Origin: Diogma glabrata
Lineage: Eukaryota; Arthropoda; Insecta; Diptera; Cylindrotomidae
Direction of reading: 5' to 3'
Assembly (NCBI GenBank): GCA_963693315.1
Contig: OY856188.1
Coordinates: 100,938,462-101,002,461, forward strand
DNA length: 64,000 nucleotides
Positions 47,860 to 60,750 of this stretch are shown one piece after another (positions within the stretch are counted from its first letter, which is position 1; the number at the start of each line of letters is the position of its first letter). Below the pieces are notes generated by a model. The model searched no databases. It was not told the origin of the DNA and saw nothing but the letters and a program-made list of their open reading frames with translations. The position numbers and the translations under genes were made by a program.

Positions 47860-49430
47860 ATTTCTGGTTTTGAGCTCCAAGATATATTTAAAATTATTAT
47901 TCAATATCTTCACTTTGTCTATGATAACAAATTTTTTATTCAAAACTGTTTTTTTTCTCCACGTATATACGATTTCGTTCTTTCACTCAAAGACCAAAAA
48001 GAATTACCTGCTGAGCAGTTTTCGTTATTCCACTACGTAAGTGGTTCCACTACATGATATAAAATACTAATATTATACTTGAATGACTCATTCAGTTTCC
48101 AGAATCTACCATCAGTAACCATCAGTGTGTACATAAGTAACTATCAGCCACAGATCAATGTTTCACCTAAAGGATGATCCTGTCAAAATTTAGGCAGGCA
48201 TTCAGCATTCACCATACGTTGATTTTGATTCTCTGTGGAAACTTACAACAATCACTTACTGTACGCTAATCACTGTCAGAAACGCCAGTTGAACCGAGTA
48301 AGTAATAATTGTCAAGCGAGGAAAAAGTTTTGTTTGTTTTTCTTGAAAGTGTGGTTGGTTAGTAAATGGAGGGGTCAATCATTTGTAGATGATTACACCA
48401 TTTATAGATTATTATAATCACTATTTCTAGTTTATTAACTATATCACCAGTAAATCATTCAATTAACTATTTGTAGCTTATTAACGTTTACATTATCATT
48501 TGAAGAATATAATACTCCGATATGTGTTGATACTTATTTAACATATGTAATCCGACTCCATTTATTTATACGACAACGTCCCAAAGCTGATCACCACATT
48601 TATATTGTTATGCAATATTATTTACATTACATTTCGACGAACACTAATATTCTTTCTTTTTATTTTATTTTCAGGTAAGCACGAGTGGCAAGGATTAACT
48701 AAGACGTGGTTATATAGCCTTCATCAAAGTAGCGTGTACCTTCATTAATATTGAGGTTAGGTGTTTTGGTAAACTTGTTTATTAAATTAATTTACACTGT
48801 GTAACGGAATTCATATATACGAGGACACATTAATAATAAAACTTTTTATTTACATTTAATTTTTGTTTTAATTTATTTCAAGATTTCACAAGTAACATTT
48901 ATTAACTAAAAACAAACTAAAAACATGTGACTTTAAAATTTTATTCTCTTTATTAAAGAATAATTTTGCTTCTCTTTTAAGAGAAAACTTCTCTTCGTTC
49001 ATTTCTTACTGTTAAGCTTTTTATAAATTTCGCACACTGAACTTTATTTGCATTTACATATTTCCCTATTGACAATTCACCACAAAAGTATTCCTATAGC
49101 TTACAATTGTTACAACCTTTTTAATTTTTACGTACAAATGAATCGTAAAACACATTTTACATCCTAGTTATCGTGGCGGAAAGTTGAATTTTACCCCCGT
49201 AAAATAAAAGCCCGTTGCTATATAAAACGTTGTTATATTTTTCTTCATTACCGCCCGTAGAATAATCGCCCGTCAAATACTTAAAATAATCATAAAACTA
49301 GAACAAACAAATAAATTATTGTATGAAGCTTATAGAGAAAACCATGGCATGTTTAGTAACTTTCAAAATTTCTAGCGAGTTTAAAAATTCAAAAAATGAT
49401 TTATTCTACAATTAAATGATGCAGTTGTGC
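47860..49430. other. Intergenic, nothing recognised
   Basis: AT-rich with short random ORFs. No gene or clear repeat. Confidence 0.5.
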
Positions 49431-49439
49431 GTAAAACCG

Positions 49440-51187
49440 AAAACGTTGTGCATATTTCCCTCGTGCTAGAAGTTGGCCAATGTCCAGCCCGTCCCCAAAA
49501 AGGGACCAGAATCCGATATCTCAAATTATAGGCCAATAGCTTTGCTATCGATCCTATCCAAAGTCTACGAGCATTATATTAATACACACCTTTCAAAATT
49601 TCTGGAAGTAAATCATTTAATAGCCGACAGCCAACACGGCTTTCGAAACAAAAGATCAACCACCGATCTATTAAACAATGTAGCGCATTGTTGGAACAGC
49701 ATACTTGATATAGGTGGTGAAACATACGTTATCGCTTTAGACGTCTCCAAGGCATTCGATCGAGACTGGCATGCCAACTTGATCCACAAGCTCGTTGCGT
49801 ATGGTTTTCATCCCAATATTGTGAAGCTGATTCAAAATTTTCTATCCAACCGATACATTTCGGTCTCCTTAGACGGATTTTCTACTGAGTCTAAACTAAT
49901 TAACGCTGGTGTACCTCAAGGCTCAGTATTGTCCTCAATCCTATTTTTGATTTATATCAACGAATTGAAAATCACCAGCAACCCAATAAATAGTTTTGCA
50001 GATGATAGTACTCTACACAAGTCGTTCGAGCCCCTTCCTCCAAAAGGTAAAATGCACGAACGAATTAATCCAGCCCAGAGAGACGCTGCCATAAACGTGA
50101 ATAAGGCCCGCTATACACTTGAGCTAAACTATGCGAACTATGTTTTTAAAAAAATAATGTTTTAACGCAAATAATATTTTTTAAACAAAATGTAATGAAT
50201 GTAATGTTTCCTTTTTTATTTTCTTTTTTTAAATTATTTGTTTTCGTAATGTTTTTTTGTATAATTACGTTGTATACAAAAAACATAGTTCGCATAGTTC
50301 ACATAGTTTAGCTCAAGTGTATAGTGGGCCTAAAGACCTAAAAAAAAGTCGCCGATTGGGGTGACCAAAACCTGGTCAATTTCAACTCTACCAAAACACA
50401 GCTGTTGATTGTTTCCAGATCAAAGACCGAGTTCCCCAAAGATATTTTATTCAGTATGTGTGATGAACCAATAGGTGAATGTAAAAGCATTCGTTTATTG
50501 GGTGTCACAGTTTCAAATGACCTACTCTGGAACGATCATGTAATGGCGATGGCAAAAAGCGCGTCTAAAAAACTCGGCCTCCTAAATAGATGCAAAAAAA
50601 ATTTCACTCCATACCAATTGCTCCATGTTTATAAGTCCTATATTCGTCCCTGTATGGAGTACTGTTGCTAAGTTTGGGGTGCCGCTTCTGTTTCCATCTT
50701 GGCCCTCTTGGACTCTGTTCAAAAGCGGGCTATACGAATTGTGGGTGATCGAACTTTGACATCAAAACTTGATTCCCTACAACATCGTCGCACTGTTGCT
50801 GACCTCGTTGTTTTTGACAAATATCGTCATCAACAGTGCTCAGATGAAATCAGCAGCATCATGCCTCAAACCTATTTTTACCCCCGTTCCACTCGACAAT
50901 CGGCTACCGCAACCAGTCAAACGGTCGAGATCCCACGCTGTCATACTGGCAGATCGCAGAGAGACTTCTTTGTCCGAACTGCATACAAATGGAATAGTTT
51001 GCCGGAATCCTTAGTCTCAGGTGACTTCAACCCGCAGAGGTTTAAAAAAAGCGTTCATCATGACCTTAGAACGGCAGTTGTTGTGGGACCTAGGTCTAGA
51101 CTTGGGTCTTAAAAGGTATTTATGTGTTGTTGTGACACATATTGTAAACCCTATAACAACACATTTTATTCAAAAAAAAAAAAATAG
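49440..51187 (+). mobile_element. LINE family A, 5'-truncated, with MITE insertion
   Basis: RT ORF from 49473: KKGPESDISNYRPIALLS, DSQHGFRNKRSTTDLL, ALDVSKAFD, LINAGVPQGSVLSS and the SFADDSTLHKS catalytic box. The frame is broken at 50105 by a 226-bp MITE and continues after it with the thumb region (IRLLGVTVSNDLLWNDHV, LHVYKSYIRPCMEYCC). A stop at 50669-50671 follows, then a C-terminal ORF 50699-51112 (VQKRAIRIVGD, FVRTAYKWNSLPES). The 3' end has ATTGTAAACCCTATAACAAC and an A-run. Apart from the MITE and a few stops it is well preserved. Confidence 0.9.
50105..50330. mobile_element. PIF/Harbinger-like MITE, copy 2 (226 bp)
   Basis: Same termini and interior as copy 1. The target duplication TAA is at 50102-50104 and 50331-50333. 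The flanking LINE frame joins without a shift when the MITE and one TAA are discounted, so this is a clean transposition event. Confidence 0.92.
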
Positions 51188-52046
51188 TACATATACACTC
51201 ATATTCCTTTTTTACATAAAAATCCAGAATATCGTTTTTTTATTCAACTTTTATTAAAATATAATATTACATTTATTTATTATTCCTAATTTAACTGTTG
51301 GTGAATCTGAAAGCTAAATGTTTATTATTACAGATGAAGGGTTTTAAAAGTTCCTAAAATAGTGTCCCGTTTCTCTATAATCATTAGAGAAAAAGTTCAA
51401 CCCTAAATTACGCCAAATCAGATTAAGTTTTCCGATTTAAATAGAGGACATCAGTTTCAATTAAAAATTACGATTACTTTATTCGGATAGCTTTCATATA
51501 TTAAATATTTAAATATCATTCTAAAATACCGATATTTATTGACTTTTTGCAGTTATATTATTGAATGCTTTTTTAGAAAGGAAAAGTGCAAGTATTTGAG
51601 TATAGTTACGTTTATAATCGTGCAAGATATTTTAGGGATATTATCTTTATAGTTAAATTGAATTAAGCACACATACTAAACATAGACCTTTTCAATATAA
51701 AAGAAAAGGGACACTTTTACTACATTTTATATTTGTATTTGTATCTAGAATGATTTTAAACTTTTTCTAAACTTATATTTTATAACAATTTTCGCAGATA
51801 AAAATAATAAATTATTTAAATAAATTAAATTTAGAAATTTTTATCCAATTGCTTATCTGGCGTAGCTAATTATAAGGAAAAGAAAGGAAGATAAAATTTA
51901 TGTTAATATTAATTTTATTTAAAATTATCAAAAGAAAAGCGTTGGTAATATTTCAAAACTATCTCTCCAAAAATTTAATACGATATGTTAAATTTACATT
52001 CGGGAGACTAACTATTATATAAACCTAGCTAAATATAAGGATGACA
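51188..52046. other. Region downstream of NDRG, no gene recognised
   Basis: AT-rich; contains the NDRG 3' UTR on the minus strand. No other coding signal. Confidence 0.5.
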
Positions 52047-53722
52047 TTATTTTCGAGGTGGCAATGAATCAACCGTAATACTAAGCCGCCTAATATTTGG
52101 TTTATCGTATTCTTCCATAGACATACCACGTGAAAGTCGTTGTCCAGCACCTTGCTGACCATCGGTGGAGCTGCTCGAGCTGGTCGAAAATGCTCGAGAA
52201 CGATCAACACCGGGCATCACCACTGATGTTAACAATCCTTGCCCTTTACAGAATAACAGGATCGATTGAGCAACTTTTGCGGGCTAAGAAAATCGTATAG
52301 CGAAAAATTATGTAACAATATTTTATGTTTATAATAATATTTCTATCTTACTGCATCAGCTAGTACATCTCCAGCTCGCTCTATTTTAAGCATTGTAACT
52401 TTTTCTTTGTTTAGGTCACGATGAAGTTTTTCAACAACTGTAGCGTAGGGACTTAGCATTCCGGTTATTAAGAGTATATCAATTTTGCATCCTTTAAGCA
52501 CTAACTCTTTTCGGCTGTAATATTTTGATATGTATTGTAATTTTTTTCAAAAAAAGATTTTTATTTTTATTATCTTACTTCATAAAAGTTTTAACATACT
52601 GTCCCAAATTCTTATTATTAAGGGTGCCTCTTAAACGATTTTGATATTCAGCTACAATCTTTTCTTTATCTGAATTATCATCACCAACCAATTGCTAAAA
52701 ACAAATTGTCAAAACAACTAAGTTAAAAAGTTATTAAATTCCGATTTTATTTATAAATTTAAAAGCCATCTTTAAATTATAACGAATCAGTGTACTATAT
52801 TAACAGCTACCTATTTTTATTTCAAATCAGTATATCATACCTGTTTTATTAAATGCTATGTTAGAATCAAATTGTATGGTTAGTAATATAAAAAAAGTTT
52901 GTTCTTGCTTATGCAAATTTCTATACTTACATGTCCAAATTTATGGTAAAGAAGAAAATCTTCAGCTGAATGTGCTACCTCATCTGATTTCCAGCTGATA
53001 AACTAAAAGAAACAAACTGATTTCCCCGAAATATATTTTTATTCAAATAATTTATATTATACCTTTGTTCGAAAAGTTTGTAAAACCGATGCCGAACTTC
53101 CAGTACAGTTAATTAAAATCAATCCCAAACACCGAGACGGATGCGCTAAGCCAAATCTTGCCAATACATTTGCTCCGGCACCCTCTCCCAAGCCAATAAT
53201 ATATTTAACATGAAGAAAATCTAAAACAGTAACCAAGTCTTCACCAAGTGTTTGTAATGTTGGAAATACAAAGCTAAAAAAATTGTTATTTATTTATGAA
53301 AAGCATTTGTTACTGTTAGTGAATGAATAATTATTAATTACGTATCTGGTAGAGTTGGTGCATTATCCGCATGACCTGGTACGTCAATATGAATAAAACA
53401 TGATCTTTCTTTAATTTCGGTCATACATGGGCTGTTTACAAATTCTTGAAACGAGTTATCTATAAATCGGAATCATTGATAAAAAAAGTCGGAACAAAAA
53501 TGAATTTGATACTCACGATTACATCCCAAATCATGAACTGTCATAAACACGGCGCGTTTTTCCTGTTGACTTAGATCACCCTGTAATTAATTTGCAGATA
53601 GTAATAATTTGTTTTTTTTTTCTTAAACCATTTCATGTTAATATTTTTTATTCTATTATCGTTTTACGAACCTGCACAACCGCATGGATTTCGCCACTAC
53701 GATCTGTGTTGATTACATATCT
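52047..53722 (-). CDS. NDRG-family protein, 3' eight exons (5' end missing)
   Basis: NDRG proteins have an alpha/beta-hydrolase fold without enzyme activity and act in signalling, differentiation and stress. Exons: 53672-53722, 53517-53580, 53342-53459, 53063-53273, 52931-53002, 52579-52694, 52352-52514, 52047-52283. All have GT-AG borders and consistent phase, about 344 codons. Visible: VFMTVHDLGCN, FIHIDVPGHADNAPTLP, and GLGEGAGANVLARFGLAHP, where the nucleophile-elbow serine is absent, as in the family. DILLITGMLSPY follows, and the C-terminal serine-rich tail RSRAFSTSSSSSTDGQQ resembles the phosphorylated tail of NDRGs. The first exon found starts RYVINTDRSGEIHAVVQ, so the start codon and roughly the first few dozen residues lie upstream and were not found. 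The nearly intact LINE at 54.8 kb may sit in the 5' intron. Confidence 0.92.
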
Positions 53723-54844
53723 CTGCAAAAATTAAACATAAAATTACAATTTTAATAAGAGCCAAAATTTAAAAAAAAACTATATAGCTAAAACGGCAAC
53801 ATCGTCATTTCATATGACTAATATCTCAAAAACAAGAATCGAATTTCTCAAACGGGAACTTCCGTTTTTATTTTTGTTCCAACCACAAACTAACAAACAG
53901 ATTTTAAACAGTTTAAACATTTTTGAGCTTGCAAATCATTATTATTTCTTTTCAAAATCAGGTCTGTGAAATAATTGGGTCACATTACTAAAGTATGTAT
54001 ATGCCTGTATAACTTTTTTGTCAGCACTGGGTAGCATCAGTCAAATCAATGATCCATTCTGAATGGGTTGTTCATTTGCACTGACCGATATAAACATGTG
54101 GATCATCTTTCAATCGGACACTTGCAATAAAACGATAGTATTTATTATTTAAGTCAAAAATGCTGACAAAAGTGTTTAGTTAATAAGTCAAGAACCATTT
54201 GCTAATCAACATTGCAACTAAAATGTTGCGAATGATTATTCAAAACATTTTGAAACAATCGTGAATGCGTGAAATAAAAGGCGCGCCACATGGCGCTTTT
54301 CAAAATTCTATTTAATGTAATTTATTTTAAAAACCACTAGTGAACTACTATTTTTCGCTACCCTGTATAATTTTATTTTATTCATACATAGCAGGTTCTA
54401 ATTTACAACCTGGTTCGACCACCGTTTAAAGAGCGCTACTCCTCACATACATACATTTTAGGAAAAAAACATTAAAAATAGAGTTTCAATTAGTATGGCA
54501 AACGAATAAGTCGCTTGTTTGCATCGGCTATCATAATTTAATTAACTAATTGTATCTATCGTGATAATTAAAAAATTGTTTAAATCAGTTTAGTAATTAT
54601 GATTTTTGAGTTTTATTTGGTGATTATTTATATATAATAATTACAATTTATATTAAAACTAAACGAAACTGTACAAATCAAATAAAAAATCCAATTTACC
54701 GGTTCTAAGTTACAACCAAAAATTTCATAAATTTTATTCAAGTCAGAATTGTGACATTAAAATATTTTGTTTTTTCTTCAAAACCAAAAGTTTCATTTTC
54801 AAAAGTTTATTCAGTGATAAAAACAAATATATTAAATTAGTGAA
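53723..54844. other. Non-coding stretch between NDRG exons and LINE ORF1
   Basis: Probably NDRG intron plus the LINE 5' UTR. Two similar short words (GGTTCTAATTTACAACC at about 54392 and GGTTCTAAGTTACAACC at about 54700) may be repeated promoter blocks of the LINE. No NDRG exon was seen. Confidence 0.45.
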
Positions 54845-55588
54845 ATGAGTGAAGAAATAATAACAAAATTATTTGAAAACGTAAATCCAACAAATGCCGA
54901 CATAATGGCAGCAATTAAACAATTGTTCATTTCTGCAGCTCAAAACCAATCCATGCTTCAGGAAACAATAACAAATATCCTACATGAAAACAAATTACTA
55001 AAGAAACGGGTAGATAAAATTGATATTAACTTACAAAAATCTGAGTTGGCAGTCGAAAAACTTCAAGCAGAGTTAAACCTGCTTAAACAACGCAGTTTAA
55101 AAAACGAGATTGTGGTAACAAGATTGCCGCCATCAACTCCATCCGCGGCTGATGTAGTGAATAAACTAAGTAGCTTGTATGGGTTTGAATCTAATTGTGT
55201 AGTCTCTTCATATATGCAGCAAACTAAGTCACTACGCCCTGCTAGAAATAGCGCCAAAACGCCTATGTTCGTAACAATCGTCTTTGACAAACATCAAACA
55301 AAATTAAACCTGCTAAATAGTGTTAAGAACAATGTTCCGTTACAGTGGAAAGATCTCTATCCTGATATTTGTAATATCTCTAATAAAGACAATCGTGTAT
55401 ATATAAGTGATACTGATAAACTAACTGGGATGAACGGTGAAATATTAAAACAACTGAGGACATACAAAAAAAGTAACAAAATCAAGTGCTGCTGGTTAAG
55501 AAATGGAAAAATCTACATTCGAATAAAGGAAAACGAGCCTGCAGTTCTGATTAACTCACTAGAACATGCCAAAACATTTATCAAATAA
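54845..55588 (+). CDS. LINE family C ORF1, coiled-coil plus FP25-like C-terminal domain
   Basis: 247 aa, complete. Residues about 35-90 form a heptad-like coiled coil (ENKLLKKRVDKIDINLQKSE). The middle has NEIVVTRLPPS. The C-terminal 70 residues (DNRVYISDTDKLTGMN, LRTYKKSNKIKCCWLRNGK, IYIRIKE) follow the pattern of the baculovirus FP25-type domain found in ORF1 of many insect LINEs. The predicted role is RNA binding and ribonucleoprotein assembly. No CCHC knuckle is present. It sits 200 bp before ORF2 on the same strand, the usual two-ORF layout. No frame damage. Confidence 0.8.
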   Translation: MSEEIITKLFENVNPTNADIMAAIKQLFISAAQNQSMLQETITNILHENKLLKKRVDKIDINLQKSELAVEKLQAELNLLKQRSLKNEIVVTRLPPSTPSAADVVNKLSSLYGFESNCVVSSYMQQTKSLRPARNSAKTPMFVTIVFDKHQTKLNLLNSVKNNVPLQWKDLYPDICNISNKDNRVYISDTDKLTGMNGEILKQLRTYKKSNKIKCCWLRNGKIYIRIKENEPAVLINSLEHAKTFIK

Positions 55589-55788
55589 TCATTCATAACT
55601 TTTGCTCAACATCAACAATCAAAACACTGCTAAGATATTTACAGCAATCAACTTTTTATGTATATGTGCCGTCATGCAATACCAAGTATATTTATTTTTG
55701 AAATACAAGTATTCCTTGCTATTTAGTTAAGTAAAATATTTCTTACTTTTTGTTTATTTTTAATTACTTTCTTTAATTTTTAGATAAG

Positions 55789-58486
55789 ATGAACAACCAA
55801 GAGCGCTTTCAGTTTATATCACAGAACATTGGTAGCATTAGAGAAAATTTCGATGTTTTCACAGCAAACCTTTTAATGCTTCCCAAGCCCCCTCTCCTAG
55901 TATTTCTAACCGAAACATGGATATATGACTATGAAGTCTGCAACTACGATATTGATGAGTATATACTGTATGCTAATTGTAACAACACCTACAGGTCTGG
56001 TGGTGTGGCAGCTTTGATTAGTAACCAAATTCAACCGTTATCGGTAACAAATCACTCCTTTCGATCAGCTGACTGCCTACAAGTTAGCGTATCTTATAAT
56101 GATGTATCTCTTACCTTCCTATGCATATATAGGCTGCATCATAATTCTAGTCCCAATTTATTTCTGAGCGAGATAGAACCGTTTCTAGCGTCCTTTCGAG
56201 CAAAAAACCTCATCATCGTTGGTGATATGAATATTGACATCCTTAAATCATCCAAGATTCAATTTGAGTACCTATTAATGCTATCAGCATTTGGGATGGA
56301 GTCAATCACGAATGTTCCAACGAGATTCCCAAGTGAAACATGCCTTGATCATGTTTTATACAGAACTGACCCAACTGCAGCTTTTGGGATTACTGCATCA
56401 ACTAATAGATTTATTCCTTCTGACCATAATGCAATTTTTGTTGAACTGCAGTTCTCTCATTCTGTGAGCCAGCAAAAACAAGAGATTGAAACAGATTTTC
56501 AGTTTAAAAAAATTCACATAGATTCTCTGCGTGCTTCCTTGAGTAATGAAACATGGTATGAAGTTTTTAATACAAAAAAACCAGACACAGCTTTTGAGAA
56601 ATTTATTTCTGTTTTACTCATATTGAATCATCTGCAACAACCAAATCTTATAAAAAACGAAAAAAGTTAAAACGTTGGATGTCTGATTCGCTTTTAAATC
56701 TAATTGATCAAAAAAATAAAATTGGGATCAAGTGTTCGAGGTTTCCTACTGATGACCGGCTGAAACAATACCACATTAAATTAGTCAAACAAGTAAAAAC
56801 TGAAACAAAAATTGCTAAAGAAGCATATTATCAGCTACAGTTCAACCTCGCAAGCCGCGATTCTAGAGCGGAGTGGAAATTGGTAGATGAAATCCTATGT
56901 AACAAAGCTAAAAAGAATACTATCGACAAAATTTACAAAAAAAATACCTCAGAAATTTGTACGGATAAAAATGAAGTGGCCAATGAGTTCAACAATTTCT
57001 TCATCAATATAATCAAAGACAGTACTGGTAGTTTACCTGAAATAGATCTTGATAACCCACTTCTACATAATCAGGGTAGTTACCAAAGTAATTCCTTCTT
57101 TTTTAAGCCAGTAACTAGAGAAGAACTAATTGTTCAACTTTCTAGTATTAAAAACAAACAATCAGTTGGAGCTGACGGGATTAGCTCCCTTCTTTGTAAG
57201 CAAATTGGCGACCTTCTAGTTGATGTACTATGTTATCTTTTCAATCTAAGCATTGAAACTGGTGCCTTTCCAAACAATCTCAAGCTAGCAGTGGTCATTC
57301 CGATATATAAGAAGGGTAACAAGCTAGAAAAAAATAATTACAGACCCATCTCTCTACTTTCAAGCTTCTCTAAAATCTTCGAAAAAATTGTTAAGGGTCG
57401 GTTAATTCAATACCTTGATAAGATCAAATTTTTAAACTGCAAACAATTTGGGTTTCAAAGTGGCATTGGTACTGAAGATGCTTTACTGAGTTTTCTTAGT
57501 CCTGTTTTTAACTATCTTAACAAGGGGCTTAAGGCAGGAGCTATTTTTATTGACTTCAGTAAAGCATTTGATATGGTCAACCACCTTGTGTTTCTGGCAA
57601 AACTTTATCATATCGGTATTCGTGGAGTGGCTTACTCGTGGATAAGATCCTATCTCGCAGACCGTAGACAAACAGTTAACATTGATGACCAATTCAGCCC
57701 AATAACCAATTTTAACGTAGGAGTTCCTCAAGGATCTGTCCTTGGACCTCTACTGTTCCTTATATATGTTAACTCAATATTTGACTTAGAAACGAAAGCC
57801 AAGAAAACTGCTTTTGCGGACGATATTGCACTAAGCTACGATGGATCTTCAAAACCGAGTATCATACAGGATATGAATAATGATTTAAAGCTCATTAGGA
57901 AATGGATTGATTTACATGGCATGATTTTGAGTAACAAAACCAAGTGTATGCTGTTCAATAAAGAAACGACTATCAAATTCCCCATAACGCCGTTGTGTAT
58001 CATAAAAATCAGTGTAGTGAGTTTAACTGTTCCGGATGTATAGAAATTGAAAAGGTTTCAACGTTTCGCTATCTGGGTTTGCATTTGGATAGCAAATTAA
58101 ACTGGAACGAACATATAAAATGCTTGTCCAAATACATGTTAATAGCAATTCGCAAAATCTATTTATTGCGCCCTCTCGTTCCCCAATCAGTATTAAGAAC
58201 CATATACGGGTTATCTTGTTGGGGTGGAATGTACTCTACTAACCTAAATCCGATTTTTCTCACCCAAAAGCATGCAATAAGAATTATTTATCACAAAAAT
58301 CGTAGAACTCATTCACTCCCTCTATTCATTAAAACGAACGCTCTTCCACTGAGATACATGTACGTGCTCAAAATTCTGAAAATTTTTTTCTTACGTAAAG
58401 ATTATATGAATATTCGTCCAAATATTATAAACTATAATATTCGCTCTCTCAACTGTATTGTCATATCTTGCGCCTTTCTTATTTAA
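55789..58486 (+). mobile_element. LINE family C ORF2 (endonuclease-reverse transcriptase), lightly damaged
   Basis: Endonuclease frame 55789-56670: FISQNIGSIREN, FLTETWI, IIVGDMNID and IPSDHNAIFVEL, the AP-endonuclease motifs in order. A frameshift near 56650 leads to the RT frame (to 58043): AVVIPIYKKGNK, NNYRPISLLSSFSKIFEK, FIDFSKAFDMVNH, GVPQGSVLGPLLFLIY and the catalytic FADDIALSY. A second frameshift at about 57990 leads to the thumb and C-terminus (FRYLGLHLDSKLNWNEHI ... LRPLVPQSVLRTIYG), ending 58486. Only two or three small lesions are visible, so this is the least decayed LINE here. Likely CR1/Jockey-group; the clade is inferred. Confidence 0.9.
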
Positions 58487-58930
58487 TAAGCTACCCCACT
58501 CCATACAGATTCTGTCTCAAATTAAAATATTCTTGGGAAACGTTAGGGTTTGGATTTTGGAAAAAACGTATGCTGAAGTAAATGCATTTTTCCGATAAGT
58601 TTTCTGGTGCTCGTGTGTGTTCTGTTGCTGAAGTAAGAACTCTTGGTTGTTCTTGTTCTTGTTCATGTTTATGTTTATGTTATCTTTGTGATTCTTGTTT
58701 TTTCTAAATTGTTTATATTACTAAATGTTAAAAATCTATTTTATTTAGTGTTAAATTTGTCTGCATATGCTGCAACTCTCATGCTCTGCCACTGTTTCCT
58801 ATGAAACACAAGAGCATGTATATCTTTATTTGTATATATTATTTTTTAAAATCTAAAATTTAATTTTTCTTATGTAATAATTTTTTGTGTACAAATAAAT
58901 GAATTTTTTGAATTGAATTGAAATAAAGAT
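58487..58930 (+). mobile_element. LINE family C 3' UTR and tail
   Basis: It continues from ORF2 and ends with AATAAATGAATTTTTTG and an (AATTG)-type repeat tail near 58905-58925. Confidence 0.65.
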
Positions 58931-58989
58931 AGAAATTTAATCAAAAAATCCCCTTATAATGTTCATTGCCTTTGCCTTGCCATTGCCAA

Positions 58990-59240
58990 AATTTCATTGC
59001 CTTGGTCTCGAAGTGGATAGCATGTCCAAAGGATTCAAACTCACTAGTTAAGGTTACGAGTTCGAATTCCAACCAAAACACGCATAAAGAGAAAAGTATA
59101 GTTTTAATGTAATAAACTGAAAGTTTATTCAGAGAAACCCAAAACTGATTTCGAATTGAAAAAATTCAAAGGATTCTTAAACTTATACTTGAGTTTAATT
59201 GCTCACAAAAATCCCCAACAAATTAAAATTAAAATTGTTC
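58990..59240 (+). repeat. tRNA-derived SINE copy, diverged
   Basis: A box-A-like GTGGATAGCATGTCCAAAGG (about 59013-59032) and a box-B-like GAGTTCGAATTCCAA (59059-59073) are followed by the family body ACACGC, TTTCGAATTGAAAAAATTC and ACTTGAGTTTAATTG. Same family as 62800-64000. Confidence 0.7.
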
Positions 59241-59399
59241 ACTGTAATAAGGAATTTCATGTTTATGTTTAGTTCAAACCTTCAGGAAAACTAAAGTTTT
59301 ATTCTACAAGAAATTTGAAAAAAAATTAAATTAGTTCTATATTTCAGCATCCACAGTACCAACAATATACCCAAAACATTCTAAGCAATCATTAAGCAA

Positions 59400-60640
59400 T
59401 CTTCTAAGCAAGCATCTGCAAAATAGTAAACACTTTTTTTTTCTATTTTATAAGCAATAATTTTTTCAAGAACGAATCAGTTTTGTTTTTAGAACGGTCA
59501 TTCTTTTTTTATTGGTCGTTCATTTTGGATCGGTCGTTTGCTCTAAATAAAACACAATTTTTATTGTCATTCATTTTAATCGGTAGTTCATGGAGACCAG
59601 TCGTTCGTTGTGGATCGTTCTTTTGTTTAATTTATTTTTAGCAATTATTGGCTTTCTATTTTTAGCAATGTGACTTTTGGATAAGTCGTTCATTTCAAAT
59701 CGGTCATTTTTTCGAATAGATAGTTCATTTTAAGCAACACAAATTTAGTTTTCTTTCTTCTTTTGTTTTATTTTTATATGAATTAGTTTTTTGATTTTTC
59801 ATTTTCGTGCGGTGTTGTTGAATTGAATAAGAAAAAATGTAAACGAAGTTTATTACACATAAAAATTTTTTATTAATACACAAAGAAGAATGACCGACGT
59901 TGTTTCTATTACTAACTGAACGATCGATCTTCGTCCACTGAAGTGATCTGTACAATTAACATCGGTCGTTCAAGACAAACACACTAATCTACAAACAAAA
60001 GTACCTAAACTGTTGTTTTCTTCTGAAAAATACTAAACACTTCGTTCTCTATTTTATAAGAAATCATTTGTTTAAGAACGAATCAGATTTGTTTTTAGAT
60101 CAATCGTTCTGTTTGTGTTGGTCGTTTATTTGGGATCGGTCGTTCTTTCTTAACAAAAAACAACCGAACACCAACAGTCCTTTTTTCATTGTCGTTCATC
60201 TGAAATGACGTTTATTTTGCATCGTTTTTGTTCGATTTATTTTTAGCAATCATTTTGTTTTTGTTAGATTCGTTCATTTTAAATCGGTAATTTTCGACAA
60301 TCGACAATTTTTTTAAACGAAATTTTTACATTCCATTCAGACTAAACGTTTTTTTTAAATATTAACTGTGTGAGATACTTTTTACAGTATAATGAAAATC
60401 TGTTAAGATAGTAGATAGATATACATTTTAAAGAACACATTTTTGTGCGAAATTATTTAATTGAATTAGAACAAATTTAAACGAAGTTCTTTATTCATTA
60501 AATATTTTCATTAATACATCATAGATTAGTGACCGACGAACGATGTTTCTATTACTTATTGAACGATCGGTCTTCTTTCACCGAAAGAACCGTTCAATTT
60601 CAACCGTTCACGACCGACACATCATTAACTTATAGTATAA
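59400..60640. repeat. Tandem duplication of about 600 bp, rich in GGTCGTTC words
   Basis: Blocks 59420-59980 and about 60025-60640 align: AAACACTT, CTATTTTATAAG, AAGAACGAATCAG, TTGTTTTTAGA, TTGGTCGTT, GGATCGGTCGTT, then GACCGACG..TGTTTCTATTACT and GAACGATCG. GGTCGTTC-like words occur in both orientations, many times. Confidence 0.7.
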
Positions 60641-60750
60641 ATCATTTGTTTTAATCTCACATTACAAATCTAACTTCTAATTATGTTATAGTTAATTTAT
60701 AATTAATTATAACGTTAATTTATAATTTATTTAAATTAACACTAAACATG

